A stretch of 64,000 nucleotides of DNA, taken from positions 1,240,001 to 1,304,000 of the forward strand of contig JAKUHH010000201.1 in assembly GCA_022701365.1 (NCBI GenBank). Direction: 5' to 3'. This stretch comes from Mycocentrospora acerina (lineage: Eukaryota; Ascomycota; Dothideomycetes; Pleosporales). Shown here one piece after another: positions 33,805 through 45,648 of this stretch. Under the pieces are notes generated by a model, which saw only the letters and a list, made by a program, of their open reading frames with translations, did not search any database and was not told where the DNA came from. Both the position numbers and the translations under genes were made by a program. Each line of letters starts with the position of its first letter. Position 1 is the stretch's first letter.

Positions 33805-35753
33805 CTAATCCTCCAACTTTGCATTTGTCCGTGCTGCGCTCTCTGCTACGCCCTTCAGTGCCGCCGGCGCATCGTCCCACGGCATAACCAGCTCCACAAA
33901 GCGCATCTTTTGTGTATCCCCACTCGAAAACTCTTCGTCGTTGAATAGCTCCTCAACCTGCTGCTTGCTCTCGACGCGGTACGTCAACACGGTGCCCTCC
34001 TTTGCACCAAACACGGCGGGAATATCCTTGTACTTCCATTCCTGGACGTCGTTGTACGGGTCTTCCATGCCGTGAATCAGGCGCTCAATCGTGTATCCCT
34101 GGTTGCAGATGATGAAGATGATGGGGTTGAGTTTGTTGCGGATCATGGTACTGACTTCTTGAGCGGTAAGTTGGAAGGATCCGTCGCCAGTGAAGAGAAT
34201 AGTGCGCTTAATGTTCTTTTCCTTTGCAGCGAGAGCAGCACCTTGGGCAGAGCCGGTCGCGTATCCGATGCTGCCCCAGAGAACTTGTGCGATGGCGTTG
34301 ACGCCTGCTGGGAAACGTGTTTCCCAGATGCCAAAGTTGGAGGTACCTGTCTCTGTGACGATAATGTCGTTTGCCTGGAGCCATTGTCCCAGGCGCGGCC
34401 AGAACCAGGCGTGTGTTACAACGGGGCTTGACGACGAAATCTCTGCTTGTGGAATTTTATTGTCTGGCTTGGGTCCGCGTTCGATGTTCAGATCTCCAAG
34501 CTTTTCCGTTACTTTCCTAAGCACGCCGTTCCTGAGAAGAGAAACAAGGTTAGTATAAATGTAGGGGAGGATTATCGTGTCAGGGTTTGCTTACATGCGT
34601 ACTCCTGGGTACTCGGAGTACCTGACCTTGACTGCGTAGCTGTGGAAATCTATTGTGTTGAGCTGCGACAAGCGGATAGTGAATCCAGCTGTGTTGAAGT
34701 CTGACTGGATAGCTCCGATACTGAGCACGAGGTCGGATGCTTCGACACGTTCTTTAACACCGGCATTGCTACCATCGCCAGCGTATACACCTCCGTAGTT
34801 GGGCAGAGTCTCGTCCACGGCACCTTTGCCCATGGGTGCAACGAATGTCGGAATACCAGATTTCACAATCAAATCATGGGTCTCTTTCAGCGCGCGGTGT
34901 CGAATAGCGCACGCATCGACCAGAATGACAGGATTCTTCGCCGCGTGGAGACTCTTGAGAACCACATCGACGACATAGTCTTCTTTTTCGGTATCGTTGG
35001 GAGCAAACTCGAGATCGAGTTTCGTGTTCAAACGATCGCCGTCAACCTTCTTCTGCACCATATCAGTGGGGAGTGAAATGTAGACGGGCCTCGACTTCAG
35101 GTAGCATTCTCGGATGGCGTTGTCGATCAGTACTGCTGCCTCGTGCTGGTTGTTGAGCATGGATACGGCACATGAAATCTCCTTTGACATTCTTGAGAAG
35201 ACGGTAAAGTCTCCATTGCCAAGTGTGTGGTGTAGAAGAGCGCCATTTCGTTGAGAGATGGTTGATGGGTAGCCGACAATGTGAACGATTGGGACGTATT
35301 CCGAGTAGGCGCCTGCAATTGCATTGACGGCCGAGAGCTCGCCGACGCCGAATGTGGTGACGAGGGCAGAAATGCCTTTTACACGTGCATAGCCATCTGC
35401 TGCGTAGCCTGAGGAGAGTCAGCGGCGTACTCGTGAACCAATAGACGGGGGTTGTTGCGTCTTGCCAGTGCAAGGGCAGGTGGGGTAGTTCAGGGTTGGG
35501 TTACCTACCAGCATTCAGTTCGTTGCAGTTGCCAACCCACTTGAGGCCGAGTTTGGAAATGTAGTCGAGAGCGACGAGGTTGTAGTCGCCAGGAACGCCA
35601 TGCACTGATTCGACGCCAACTTGTTGCAGTCGACGGAAGAGATACTGTAGGCGAATGAGCAACAGACCGTGACACAGTGACCATGGGCATGAAGCTTACC
35701 TCTGCAACGTCAATTGGGTTCTTGATATCTTGGGAGCGCAGATCCTGTGCCAT
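33805..35753 (-). CDS. PDC1: Pyruvate decarboxylase
   Basis: Thiamine-diphosphate enzyme converting pyruvate to acetaldehyde in the cytosol, the first step of ethanol fermentation. Exons 35753-35700, 35644-35509, 35408-34595 and 34531-33805, 576 residues as usual for the family; introns are 55, 100 and 63 nt. Visible motifs: VHGVPGDYNL, NCNELNAGYAADGYAR with the cofactor-activating Glu, an active-site His pair (GALLHHTLGNG), and the thiamine-diphosphate signature GDGSFQLTAQE...CNQGYTIERLIHG. The first exon is only 18 codons, followed by the conserved YLFRRL block. It is divergent from BCK1. Confidence 0.95.
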
Positions 35754-36482
35754 GATGCCAGGTGTGTTGGAGTAGAGCGAGCAGGAAGCTTAAGAGGGGA
35801 TATGTCTTGCTAATTGTGCTTGTGAGGCAACTGCGCAGCTCAGCCTACCTATTTATCAGAGCTCAGGGTTGACAGCTCCCAGCGATGACGTTGATATGGC
35901 CGGACTCTTCCGAGCCTGTGGACCACGCTGTTGGGAAGATTTCGTGTACAACGCCAGACCCAAAGGGAAAGGGCCTTTGAAAACGACCGATTCACGCTAT
36001 GTGCATGATAGCCAGGAGCGCGGTCAGCCCACATGGCGTGAGCAGCAGATGTTGCAGCGCGCTGGTAGATCAAGAGCCGCATGTTCGCTTTGTTGAAAAC
36101 GAGACTACTTTGGTAGACGGCTTTGAGGGCCGCAGGGCTTTTCCAAGACTGGAGTGGGAAGTGCATGTGTTGAGGACAAAGCATCAGGAGAGCGGGGCGG
36201 GTGTTGCTGCATGGCGTGGACGTGACCCATGGCGTGAACGGCGTGGTGCATTGTTGTTGTGTTGTGTTGTGTTGTTGTCGAAGCCACTCGAGACGACTAC
36301 AGCTACAACTACAACTACAACCACGACTAGATGCACGACAAGGCTTCACAGCAGGCAGACGGAAAAGGCGCGTGGCCGTCTAGGCGGATGTGGCTGCTGC
36401 CGAGTGCAAGCGTGATCATCTGGGTTCGCGCGTTGACAGGCGAACGGCACCCAAGCCCGCACAACGCGGCATCCAAGTCGTC

Positions 36483-36537
36483 GCTCACTGCTCACTGCTC
36501 ACTGCTCCCTGTTCACTGCTCCCTGTTCACTGCTCAC
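36483..36537. repeat. Tandem CTCACTG/TTCACTG minisatellite
   Basis: Short-unit imperfect tandem repeat (units of about 7-14 nt, alternating CTCACTG and CTCCCTGTTCACTG) upstream of BCK1. Confidence 0.85.
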
Positions 36538-36800
36538 GACTCTCTGCGTGGACGCCAGACACACTCCATTGCTGGCCGTCGACAGTCTCCCGTGGTCGTT
36601 GTGCGCTGCCTCTGCCACTGCCTCTGCTTCTGCCTCTGCCTCTGTCCCCTCGTGTTCGCCGTCGCGCCCGTTTGTCGTGCACTCGTCCATTGTGCAGCCG
36701 TGCTTCCCCAAGCCCACGTAGCCTGCCTGTCTGCCTGCCGTAGCCCTACCACCCACTCGCGACCCGCACCCAGAGCGCCTTTGAAGCGCAGGCGCTGGAC

Positions 36801-36850
36801 TCTGCCCTCTGCCCTCTGCCTCTGCCCTCTGCCTCTGCCCTCTGCCTTTG
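36801..36850. repeat. Tandem CCTCTG/CCCTCTG repeat
   Basis: Imperfect 6-7-nt units, all pyrimidine-rich on the plus strand, in the region expected to be the BCK1 5' leader. Confidence 0.85.
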
Positions 36851-37095
36851 CCCCCGCCAAACACACGCCTGCTCGAGACAGCCACGGGCCTCGACAACTG
36901 CGGTGCCTGCCGAGACAGCCCCAGGCTCCCGCCCGTCGATTGCGACGCTAGCCCCCGTACACGTCCCATTCCATCGCATCCCATTGCATCTTGGAGCCGC
37001 ACCACCGCCCGCCCGCAAGCAGCTCGACGCCCGAATGACGGTGCAGCTGCAGCGCGCTCCGTGATGCCCGCCGCGCCCTCGAGCAAGACTTAGAC

Positions 37096-37575
37096 ATGCG
37101 CCAGCGGTCCGCATCCACGCTCCCAAACACTCCCGACCGCCCGCCGCGCAGAGCACCGCCGCCGCCCGTCTCCACCACTCGTTCCAACCTCCTCGCCTCG
37201 AGCACCTTCCTGCTGCCCGAGACGCCCATCGTCGCCTCGCCGCCCCCGATTGCCCCACACGACCACTCGAGCCCGCGCAGCCGGGCGCATACCGTCGCAG
37301 ACCTCCACCTACCGCGCACACAACAGCCATACATGCAGCATTCCGCCATGCATCAGTACCTTCCTCCGCCACCGCCCCAGCCAGCCTCGACTACTCCCTC
37401 TCATAACATTCCCTTGCCTCCGCCGCCGCCTCGGCCCACGCTTTCCAACATCCCGAGCAGTCTGTCCATTGGACCTCCTCCGCACGCAAACTATGGCTGG
37501 GGACCGCAGAGGCACTACCAACAGCAACAGCAACAACAACAACAGCAGCAGCAGCAGCAGCAGCAACAACAACAA

Positions 37576-37607
<32 letters not shown>

Positions 37608-40600
37608 AACGGGCTACAACCCCAGTTTGTACCGCGATTACCACACCAACCTCCCTGGCCCTCCTACAGGCCCCCCGCCGCAACAGCCACCGCAGCCCGA
37701 GCCAACGCCTTTGACTTCAGCCACCTACATCCCAGGGGGAGACTCGTTTGGGCCTGGAGTGGGCATACCTGGACTGCATACTTCAAACACTGGCATTCCA
37801 GCGGCACACCACCCGAGACACTATGCGGAGCCCACGTACTATCGCGACGACGGCTACTCGGCACACACTGAAAGCTCCACCACGAGCTTCTCTAACCTGC
37901 ATGAGAGTGTTCAGAGTGTCCAGTATGGCTCAAACTCCACATACAACACCCCACCGACTCCTAGTAGCCGCAATCACCTCAATATACCCACAGATAGAAC
38001 CCAGGGCTACGATGCCAACGGCCCACCCACGGCAACTCTCCAGAATCCCATGCCCCCAAACTCGAACAGCGTCTTTCACCGTCCTGAAAGTAATGGAACC
38101 ACCCCGGTATCACCCCACAACGCCTTTGCACAATGGCCTGCTGAACGCGTTCAAAACTGGCTAGCGGGCAACGGTTTCTCTCGGGACTGGCAAGAAACAT
38201 TCAAGACGCTGGGATTGGAAGGGTCACGATTTCTGGATATTGGTCGTGGCCATGGCAGCAAGGGCAATGTCGCGATGATGCACCAGGTTATTTTCCCACA
38301 GCTCGCCAAGCAATGCACTGCAAGTGGTACCGGCTGGGACCAGAACAGGGAAAGAGACGAGGGCCGTAAACTGCGCCGACTTGTGCGTTCCATTGTAGAG
38401 ACGGGAACCTCAGGCAGTGCTCGTCCAACGCAGCGATCTGATACTGGACTGACATTGGCTAGCGCAGGAACAGAAGGCACTCTTGAGAATTCGCCGTACT
38501 TGGGTAATCGCATGGACTTTGGATCCACACCGACTACTGCTGGTAATGGTGAGGAGAGCCCTGGCCGCCAGATGCTCCTGCACTCGCCCGGTGGAGCTGC
38601 AAATCCGCCAAGACGAATATCCACACAGCGCAATTTCACGGTCCCTGCAATCGGCTCACAGCCGGAATATAATGACTCGGGGCGGAGCGCTTTCTCTAAA
38701 GAGGTTTTGCGCGACCTAGACGCCAAATCCAAACGGCATAGCCCGAACACTTCTGGCGAATTTCCTCCACTAGCACTGGGCGCTGGAATTCATCGACAAG
38801 CAAGCCCCCAGCACAGTCCAGGACTTCAATCAGCTCGTCTTGCGAATGGCAACGGACAGCACAGCGCAGGTCTGAACTCGTCAGCACCACGCTACTATCA
38901 ACACAATCGTGGCAACAGTTCCGAGTCTAGTTTGTCTTTATATGCCAACCCAGCGCCGGCACCAACACCAGCACCGGCACCAGCGTCAGTTCCAGGACCA
39001 GGACCAGGCTCATCTTCGGCAAGGTCTTTTGAGCCGCGATCGGACAGTCACCGGGAGAACAGAAAAAACGGATACGAAGGCCCCCGTCCTGGAACGGGCA
39101 TGTCCCAGTACAATACTGTAGACGTCCCGATGAGTGCCAAAGACCACCACAAGGGGTTTTTCAACAAGATTATGGGAAGGGAGAGAAAAAAGCAAGACAG
39201 TCACCCATCGCCTGATGATATGAGCCTAGAATCTCCTGTGAGCCCAGCAAGCTATCGGCAACAGGCTGGCGGATCTGTGTTCAGCAGAGCTGGAATGAAT
39301 TCCAGCGAAACGTCGTTGAACGAATACCCATCATCAAGGCGGTCTTTCCCGGCAGATGGAGACAGCCGGTCGACAGGCAGAATGCGCGTCTCACCACGAG
39401 AGGATCGAAGGTTTGCCTTTGTTACACCGGACGGCTGGAACTACCGTCTCGTTGACATCACCCACGTAGATTCTGCTGCAGCCCTACGAACCATGTGTTG
39501 CGAGGAACTGAGTCAAGGTTTGAGTCAAGTGCCTGGCGTCGAGTTGCACCTCACCCTGCCAGGCCAATATGAACATGATGACCCTCTTTCTGACGCCAAG
39601 TTGTTGCGGGCTCGATCCCAGCTAGGCAATCGCATTGGAGAGTTGAAGTTATTTGTCAAAGTTCCACAAGAGGGTGCAATTCCACCTTCTGCCGGACTTG
39701 GGGTGTCAATACCATCACTCCCTGCGAGACTACCGGTCGATGAAGCTTCTTACGCTCGTCTTACCAACGACTCTCAAGCCGACTTTCCCGACATTAAGTC
39801 GGGAGAATCTACTCTGGTCCCCGACAAGAATGCAGCATTGCGCAACGTTGCAGAAAAGAAAGAACCGACACCCGACGCTGTGGCTGAGCTACTGCGCACT
39901 GGTGGAAGGCTGACAGAAAAGTCATGGCTTGCAAGTGAAGATACGTCGGAGCAAGAACGTCGGAGGTTACTTGAAATTGCAGCAGAGGAGCATCGCAAAG
40001 AGAACAAACGAAAGCAGGACGAGTATCTTAAGATTCGCAACATGAGACTCAAGGGTAACAGTCCTGATCCAACATCTGCGACTGACGCTGGTATGGGCTT
40101 CCGAAGCCAAGGTATCATTGATTTTGATGCACCACGTAGCTCTCCCTACGAGGATGTGAGAAAGCCGTTTGAGGAGAAGCCCAAGAGCAAGCAGCTAGTA
40201 CCTCTTCGAGAGCCGCCGCCCGTGCCGGCGGATACAACTACCCTCCTCAAAGCTAATTCACTGTCAAGAGCTAAGAATCGCACATCGTGGCCTGATGATG
40301 AAGTTCAGGCCAAGCGACGCTCGACCGAATCTGAACAAGCCAAACGCAAGGCGATACCACAGGGCCCCAGCGGCGGTATGTCTAGTATCATGGCTGGCAT
40401 AATTGGCGCAGGATTTGTTGGCGGCTCGATCGGAGCAGCAAATCAGAAGCCTCCACCCGTGTCACTACCAAAAGAAGACATGCGGGATGTGTCTCCTGAA
40501 AGTATTCGTCCGTCTCAGAGGATTCTACAGGAAAACGGGTTTGGAGCTGCGCCCGGTTCGGGCAAGAACAGTCCAGGTGGGTCCCCTCGCAGCCCCGGCG

Positions 40601-42621
40601 AATTGACAATGAGCAAAGGCAATGTACCGTTCAGAATACCTGACTACGTGGAAGTTATACCAGACCTTGTGCCTCTCGACAAACCCAATCTGACTCTCAC
40701 GATGCCGAGTTCCCCACCAGCAATCCCGCAGCAAAAGAACGATCAGCCACAATCTTTGGATGTTAGCCCTCATGCTGCACACCCCCCTACCACCACCCTG
40801 TCTCGAGAACCGTCGAGATTGTCGATTTACGGCCCAACACTCGATTTTGAGGAAATACAAGTTTCCTTCCACTCCAAGTCGCCGATGCTGGATCCAGTTG
40901 ATGATTCCGATGATGACTCTGACGATGGTCTGTTCGCTGCACCGCTCGCTCGCGCTGGTCCACCAACTCCTACGAAATCTGGTTCGATAACACGAAATAC
41001 GACACGAAGTCAACGACCGAATCTCAGACTCAAGACATCGCGATCGAAGAACTCCCTAGATCAGGTTACAGAGAAATCAGAACATAGCGCGAACGATGAA
41101 CGCACCTCGCTACCAAGTGATCTCCATCCAGAGTCAGCAGCGTCCGCCACATGGACTGATTCTCCGGACGAGGCAAATCGATTTATGCGCCGTGAATCGT
41201 TCGCGAGCGATGTTTGGGCTAATCGTCCTCCAGCCGAGGCGCTCGTGGAACACCTTGACGAGTTCTTCCCCAACGTTAACCTCGATCAGCCAGTACTCGA
41301 AGAGGAGGACACAGATGCATCTACAGACATGTCCAGTGACTTTTCAAAGGATAGCCGGAGCAATACATCAATGTCATCTTTTGACGAGGCGGGTAACAAC
41401 ACTCCGTCGCTTACCCGTGGCAAAGTTGGTTTGCAATCTACCGCTCAGCGCAACCTGAGGAAATCGGGTGTCGGTCTCGGACGTACAAAATCGATTCGTG
41501 AAGTTGTCAAGTCGCAATACCAACCACTCGAAAAGAGACCTCTTCCAGGTCAAACCACTGGCGCCGGGCCGTCACGAGTTGCCACGCTTCGCAATGGCGG
41601 TGACATTGTAAGGAGAAAGTCAACAAAGATGTTCCACGCCAGAATTGAGCAAGTAAAACCGTCACGAGCATCAAGATTAATTCAGCTTGAGACAATTCCT
41701 CAAGATAATATCCCCTTGCCGCAACGCCAGCCAACTTTCAAGTGGATGAAAGGTCAACTCATTGGAAAGGGTACTTTCGGACGTGTTTACCTCGGTATGA
41801 ACATCACCACCGGTGAACTCATTGCTGTAAAGCAAGTCGAAGTGAACGCCAAAGCTGCTGGCTCCGACAAAGACAAAATTAAGGAACTCGTCAAGAGCCT
41901 CGACCAGGAAATCGACACCATGCAGCATCTCGATCATCCCAATATCGTGCAGTACCTTGGTTGCGAGCGCAAAGAGTACAGTATCTCTATCTTCCTTGAA
42001 TATATTAGCGGTGGCTCCGTGGGATCATGCATTCGCAAACACGGTAAATTCGAAGAAAGCGTCGTCAGTTCTCTCACGCGACAAACGTTACTTGGTCTCT
42101 CCTACCTCCACCGCGAAGGCATCCTACATCGCGACCTCAAAGCCGACAATATCCTCTTAGATCTCGATGGCACGTGCAAAATTTCCGACTTTGGCATCTC
42201 CAAAAAGTCCGACAACATTTACGGCAACGACGTAACCAACTCGATGCAAGGCTCCGTCTTCTGGATGGCACCCGAAGTCATCCGCTCCCAGGGTCAGGGC
42301 TACTCCGCCAAGGTCGACATTTGGAGTCTGGGCTGCGTGGTGCTGGAAATGTTCGCCGGCAAGCGTCCGTGGAGTAAAGAGGAAGCCATCGGCGCCATCT
42401 ACAAGCTGGGTTCGCTGAATCAGGCCCCGCCGATTCCCGAAGACGTCAGCAGAGTCATTGGCGTCGAGGGGTTGAGCTTCATGTACGATTGCTTTACAAT
42501 TGATCCAACCGAACGGCCGACAGCTGAGACGCTGCTTCGGGCGCCGTTTTGCTTCAGCGATCCGAACTACAACTTCTTGGATACGGAACTATATGCTAAG
42601 ATCAGAGGAGCTTTTCAGTAG
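37096..42621 (+). CDS. BCK1: MAPKKK of the cell-wall-integrity pathway (Bck1)
   Basis: Single-exon protein of 1,841 residues. Bck1 links protein kinase C to the Mkk-Slt2/Mps1 MAP kinase cascade. The N-terminal region is Pro-rich and holds 30 consecutive Gln (142-171). A SAM-like domain lies at about 343-435 (FAQWPAERVQNWLAGNGFSRDW). A Ras-association-like block lies near 768-855 (DRRFAFVTPDGWNYRLVDI). The kinase domain runs from about 1546 to the end: GKGTFGRVYL, ATP Lys K1579 (IAVKQVEV), catalytic D1680 (HRDLKADN), D1698 (DFGIS), and MAPEV. The start is ATG 37096, with a stop codon a few bases upstream. Between the blocks the chain is Ser/Pro-rich and probably disordered. Divergent from PDC. 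Confidence 0.95.
37519..37608 (+). repeat. Polyglutamine-coding CAA/CAG tract in BCK1
   Basis: Thirty in-frame CAA or CAG codons. The codons are mixed rather than pure CAG, which normally slows slippage; length variation between strains is still likely. Confidence 0.97.
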
Positions 42622-43115
42622 GTTGGAAGGGGGGGTTGTTTTTTTTGGCTCAAAGGATGGATGGAGTGAAGAAAGTGGGAGGGGTTGGGATTGGGATCGG
42701 CTGTATACAAGTTGCTTGTTTATATACCCTAGCTATGGCTTGTTTTATCATTGTGGATTGTATCACTATGTTTGGTTTTCACTGAGCTGTCGTATGTTTG
42801 TGTTTTATTTGTGCTACGCAATGTGATTTGAAAGAGAGAAGCAATTGTCTGACGTACAAAAACTTGATGTCAATAAAATGCCCTCTTTTCACTGAAACGA
42901 CCAGTTAGTAAATTAATAAAAGTGTGAAGCTACGCTAACATCTCAGATAAGAGAACACCTTCACTGCGCGTGTACACACGATTAATATGCCAATTGTGTG
43001 ATCTGACTTGATTTAACTTAATTTGAGAAGGGGAGAAAAAGCTGGTTGCTATTTGCTCGCATCCCTCTTCCCTTTCATCTACTTCCTCAGGACGACTAGC
43101 AAAATTGGTCTCTCT
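42622..43115. other. Convergent spacer between BCK1 and prefoldin 3
   Basis: A 494-bp 3'-3' spacer, AT-rich, no gene or structured element noted. Confidence 0.65.
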
Positions 43116-43937
43116 TTATCCATTTGTCAGCTTCCCCTTTCCACTCTCTTTCCCCTCCTCGGCCTCGCGGTCTTTTCTGCGTTGTGCAACGTCCCAGTTG
43201 TATACCCGTGCAAAGGCCACTTCTAGCGTCTGTGAGAATCGTCAGTATCGTGTAAAGCGGTATGCGTATGTATAGGGGAAAGCCGCCAAGCGATCAATTC
43301 GCTACAGTCGTGTGGGTACGCGATTGCATCTGCAGTATACAGTGTGAAGGGCATGTGAAACTGGCCAACTCACAGTAATCTGTTCCCTCAAAAACTCCAG
43401 ATCCTCCTCACACGTTATAAGACTATTCTTTGCCGTTGAGAGTTTCGATTGCAGGAGATCCTCTGCCTCGGGGAGGGGGTACGAGAGCATGACATTTGCC
43501 TGAATCATTGCATCAGTATAGTAACCCACGTAGTCTCTTTCTGCGATGGAAAACGCAGCTTGTACAAGCAAAAGGAAAAGGGTTAAACATACCCCCAACC
43601 ACAGATACACTTCTTCCGTCTCCCGAATCTCGGCCTTTGCAAACAGCGTGTCGTTCAACTCAAATGTGGTCTCCAGCGGCTCCACCTCTCCACTCTCGTC
43701 TTTGGCCCTCGCCTGCAGAAATCGGACTGTCTGCAGTGTCTTTGTGATGTCGGGGATTTTAGCGAGTAGGTTCGCGGCTCGCCGTTGCGTGTTGGTCTGC
43801 ATGAACTGGTATTTTGATATCATCTCTTTGAAGCTGTTTATTGTGGCCTCGACTTCGGAACGATCTGTAACATAGTCTTCAACGCGGTCGACGAAAGGCG
43901 CTTTCGGAATGCCACGCGGGTTGCTTAATTCGGCCAT
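43116..43937 (-). CDS. PAC10: Prefoldin subunit 3 (Pac10/VBP1)
   Basis: Subunit of the prefoldin chaperone that hands nascent tubulin and actin to the CCT chaperonin. Three exons: 43937-43593, 43499-43374 and 43229-43116, giving 194 residues, the family norm. Family blocks: NPRGIPKAPFVDRVEDYV at the start, FKEMISKYQFMQ, VYLWLG/ANVMLSYPL across intron 1 (93 nt), and FLREQIT/TLEVAFARVYNWDV across intron 2 (144 nt). The two coiled-coil arms flank a short beta-hairpin core. An earlier acceptor at about 43331 would give a short unrelated tail. The one at 43230 restores the conserved ARVYNWDV end, so I chose it. Confidence 0.94.
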
Positions 43938-45648
43938 GATGGGCGGATGCGCGTGGGAGAGATGCGCGCGCGGCGAAGAAAGGCGGGAGGAAACGCGTTG
44001 GTGGTTTGGCGGCGTGTGGGAACTGCGCCCCGCGTTCCGCTCCGCCTGTGACCTGCCAAGATTCATATTCGATAATACCAAGAACTCCGCTCCGCTATAT
44101 CCCAAGTAATGTCACATGCATGTCGGATCCTCCGCGGGGGGCGCACACCCTCCACAAACTCTAAATTTAGCCTACCAATCTCATCCTTTACCAATGCATG
44201 ACCTCAACACCCAGCAGCCCTAATCTTCGGCATGGTACCGATAGTTCACGAGGGAATTACCAGGTCACATCCGTATCCGCATCCACAATCGCATTCGCAT
44301 GCCGTTGGGATTCGCCTAATATCTAGCACCAGGGAACAGGGGCATGAAAACCTCCGGGCTGAACAACCAACCATCTTCCTGCTTACAACAGCCCGACATC
44401 AGCACGGTAAACTAGCATCAGTAGCGCCATCGTCTCGGAAATAGACTTCGCGAAACTAATCACTCGATATGGAGTAGCCCACAAATCTTCATTTCAAGTC
44501 AGGCTATAACCATCTCATCCCAGCTCAACGCGTAAAACATTATCGCCACCACCCACTCTTTAGTCTGCTTGCTCTCCTCGTCGGTGGACACCCTTCTGCA
44601 CCGGAAAACTCAATTCGGACGCACTGCATATAGGCCTCTGCTTGCATAAAAGATAGTTGTGTAGGTAGCAGTTTCCACGAAACTATTGAATTCGTGCATA
44701 CATGCACGGCGTCCAGGGGCCCCGCTCGTACGTCCGAGCCAACTACATCGACTTGTTTGACGGCGACTGGGAGGGGGAGAGAAAAGCAACTAGTATTACC
44801 CAATGCTGACGCGGGGAAGTGACAGCGAAATACAGTGAGATAAGCTCGAAAGGGAAGACTGGGACTGGAGAATATACAGGGATCGGCGATCGGATCTCCA
44901 CGTTTTTCTTCCGAATGGCTGGGTGAATACTAAAGATAGCGGGAGTGTCGTCATGGAATGCGTTGTCTTGCTTACTTTGCTTGATAGATTAAGCGCGCTC
45001 AGCCCAACCCAGCCCAGCCCAGCAGGGTGCAGCCAAGACGGGTGGATCATGTATTGAGGACCAATTTGTTCCGGTATGTGGAGATACGAGAGAATGACAG
45101 GATTGCTGTGTGGAGGAACGCGAGATACGGACAGTGCCAGTGAAACTGTTCCCGGCGTGGACCTCGTCCTTATCAGCCGGCACGGTATGGTCTAAGTCTA
45201 GATCGGTTGCCAACCAAAGGAAGACACGCCATGTTTGTAAGCAATTTACTGAGTATCAGGCCATCATTTGAAAAGTAGAGAGCCGCTGGGAAAACCCCGA
45301 ATTTGAAAGATTACACTCTTGCCATTGGTGAACGCTATGTAGGCAAAACTAGTGGTTGAACAATACAAATGAGAAAATTCAAAAGTAACATGCTGAATAT
45401 CGTGGAGCCAGAAGCTGTGAGACTACGCGACCATGTGAACCAAACATGACCATGTGGACCTCAGCTTCAGTCTCATAAACTAAATCATAGAAAAAGAAAT
45501 AAAAAAGGATGAACGCCCGCTACCAATCCAATCTAACCCAATGCCAAACATGATATACGTGCTCAGTGGGTCCAAACGCCAACATTCCAGTTCAACACTT
45601 GAACCAAGGAAATGCTTGAGAAACATCATAAACAATCTAAATTATTAC
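43938..45648. other. Intergenic between prefoldin 3 and the melanin PKS
   Basis: About 1.7 kb. The right end holds the PKS 3' region and the left end the prefoldin promoter. A CAGCC-type repeat occurs near 45003-45025. No gene recognised. Confidence 0.65.

Larger units (their letters stand above)
35754..37095. promoter_or_regulatory. Shared PDC/BCK1 upstream region with pyrimidine repeats
   Basis: A 1.34-kb spacer between divergent start codons. The BCK1 side is strongly strand-asymmetric. It holds TTGTG/TACAAC runs (about 36253-36322), CTCACTG-type repeats (36483-36537), CTCTGC repeats (about 36607-36650) and CCTCTG repeats (36801-36850). Long open frames on both strands here are a product of this composition. 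It is likely the leader and promoter of BCK1. Confidence 0.6.

Noticed and set aside
36499..37372. Minus-strand frames of 195-208 codons in front of BCK1
   Set aside because: They lie in pyrimidine tandem repeats and encode Glu/Ala/Arg-rich repeats, a compositional artefact.
43302..43373. Read-through tail after prefoldin exon 2, or the acceptor near 43331
   Set aside because: Both give unrelated ends, while the acceptor at 43230 restores the conserved ARVYNWDV segment.
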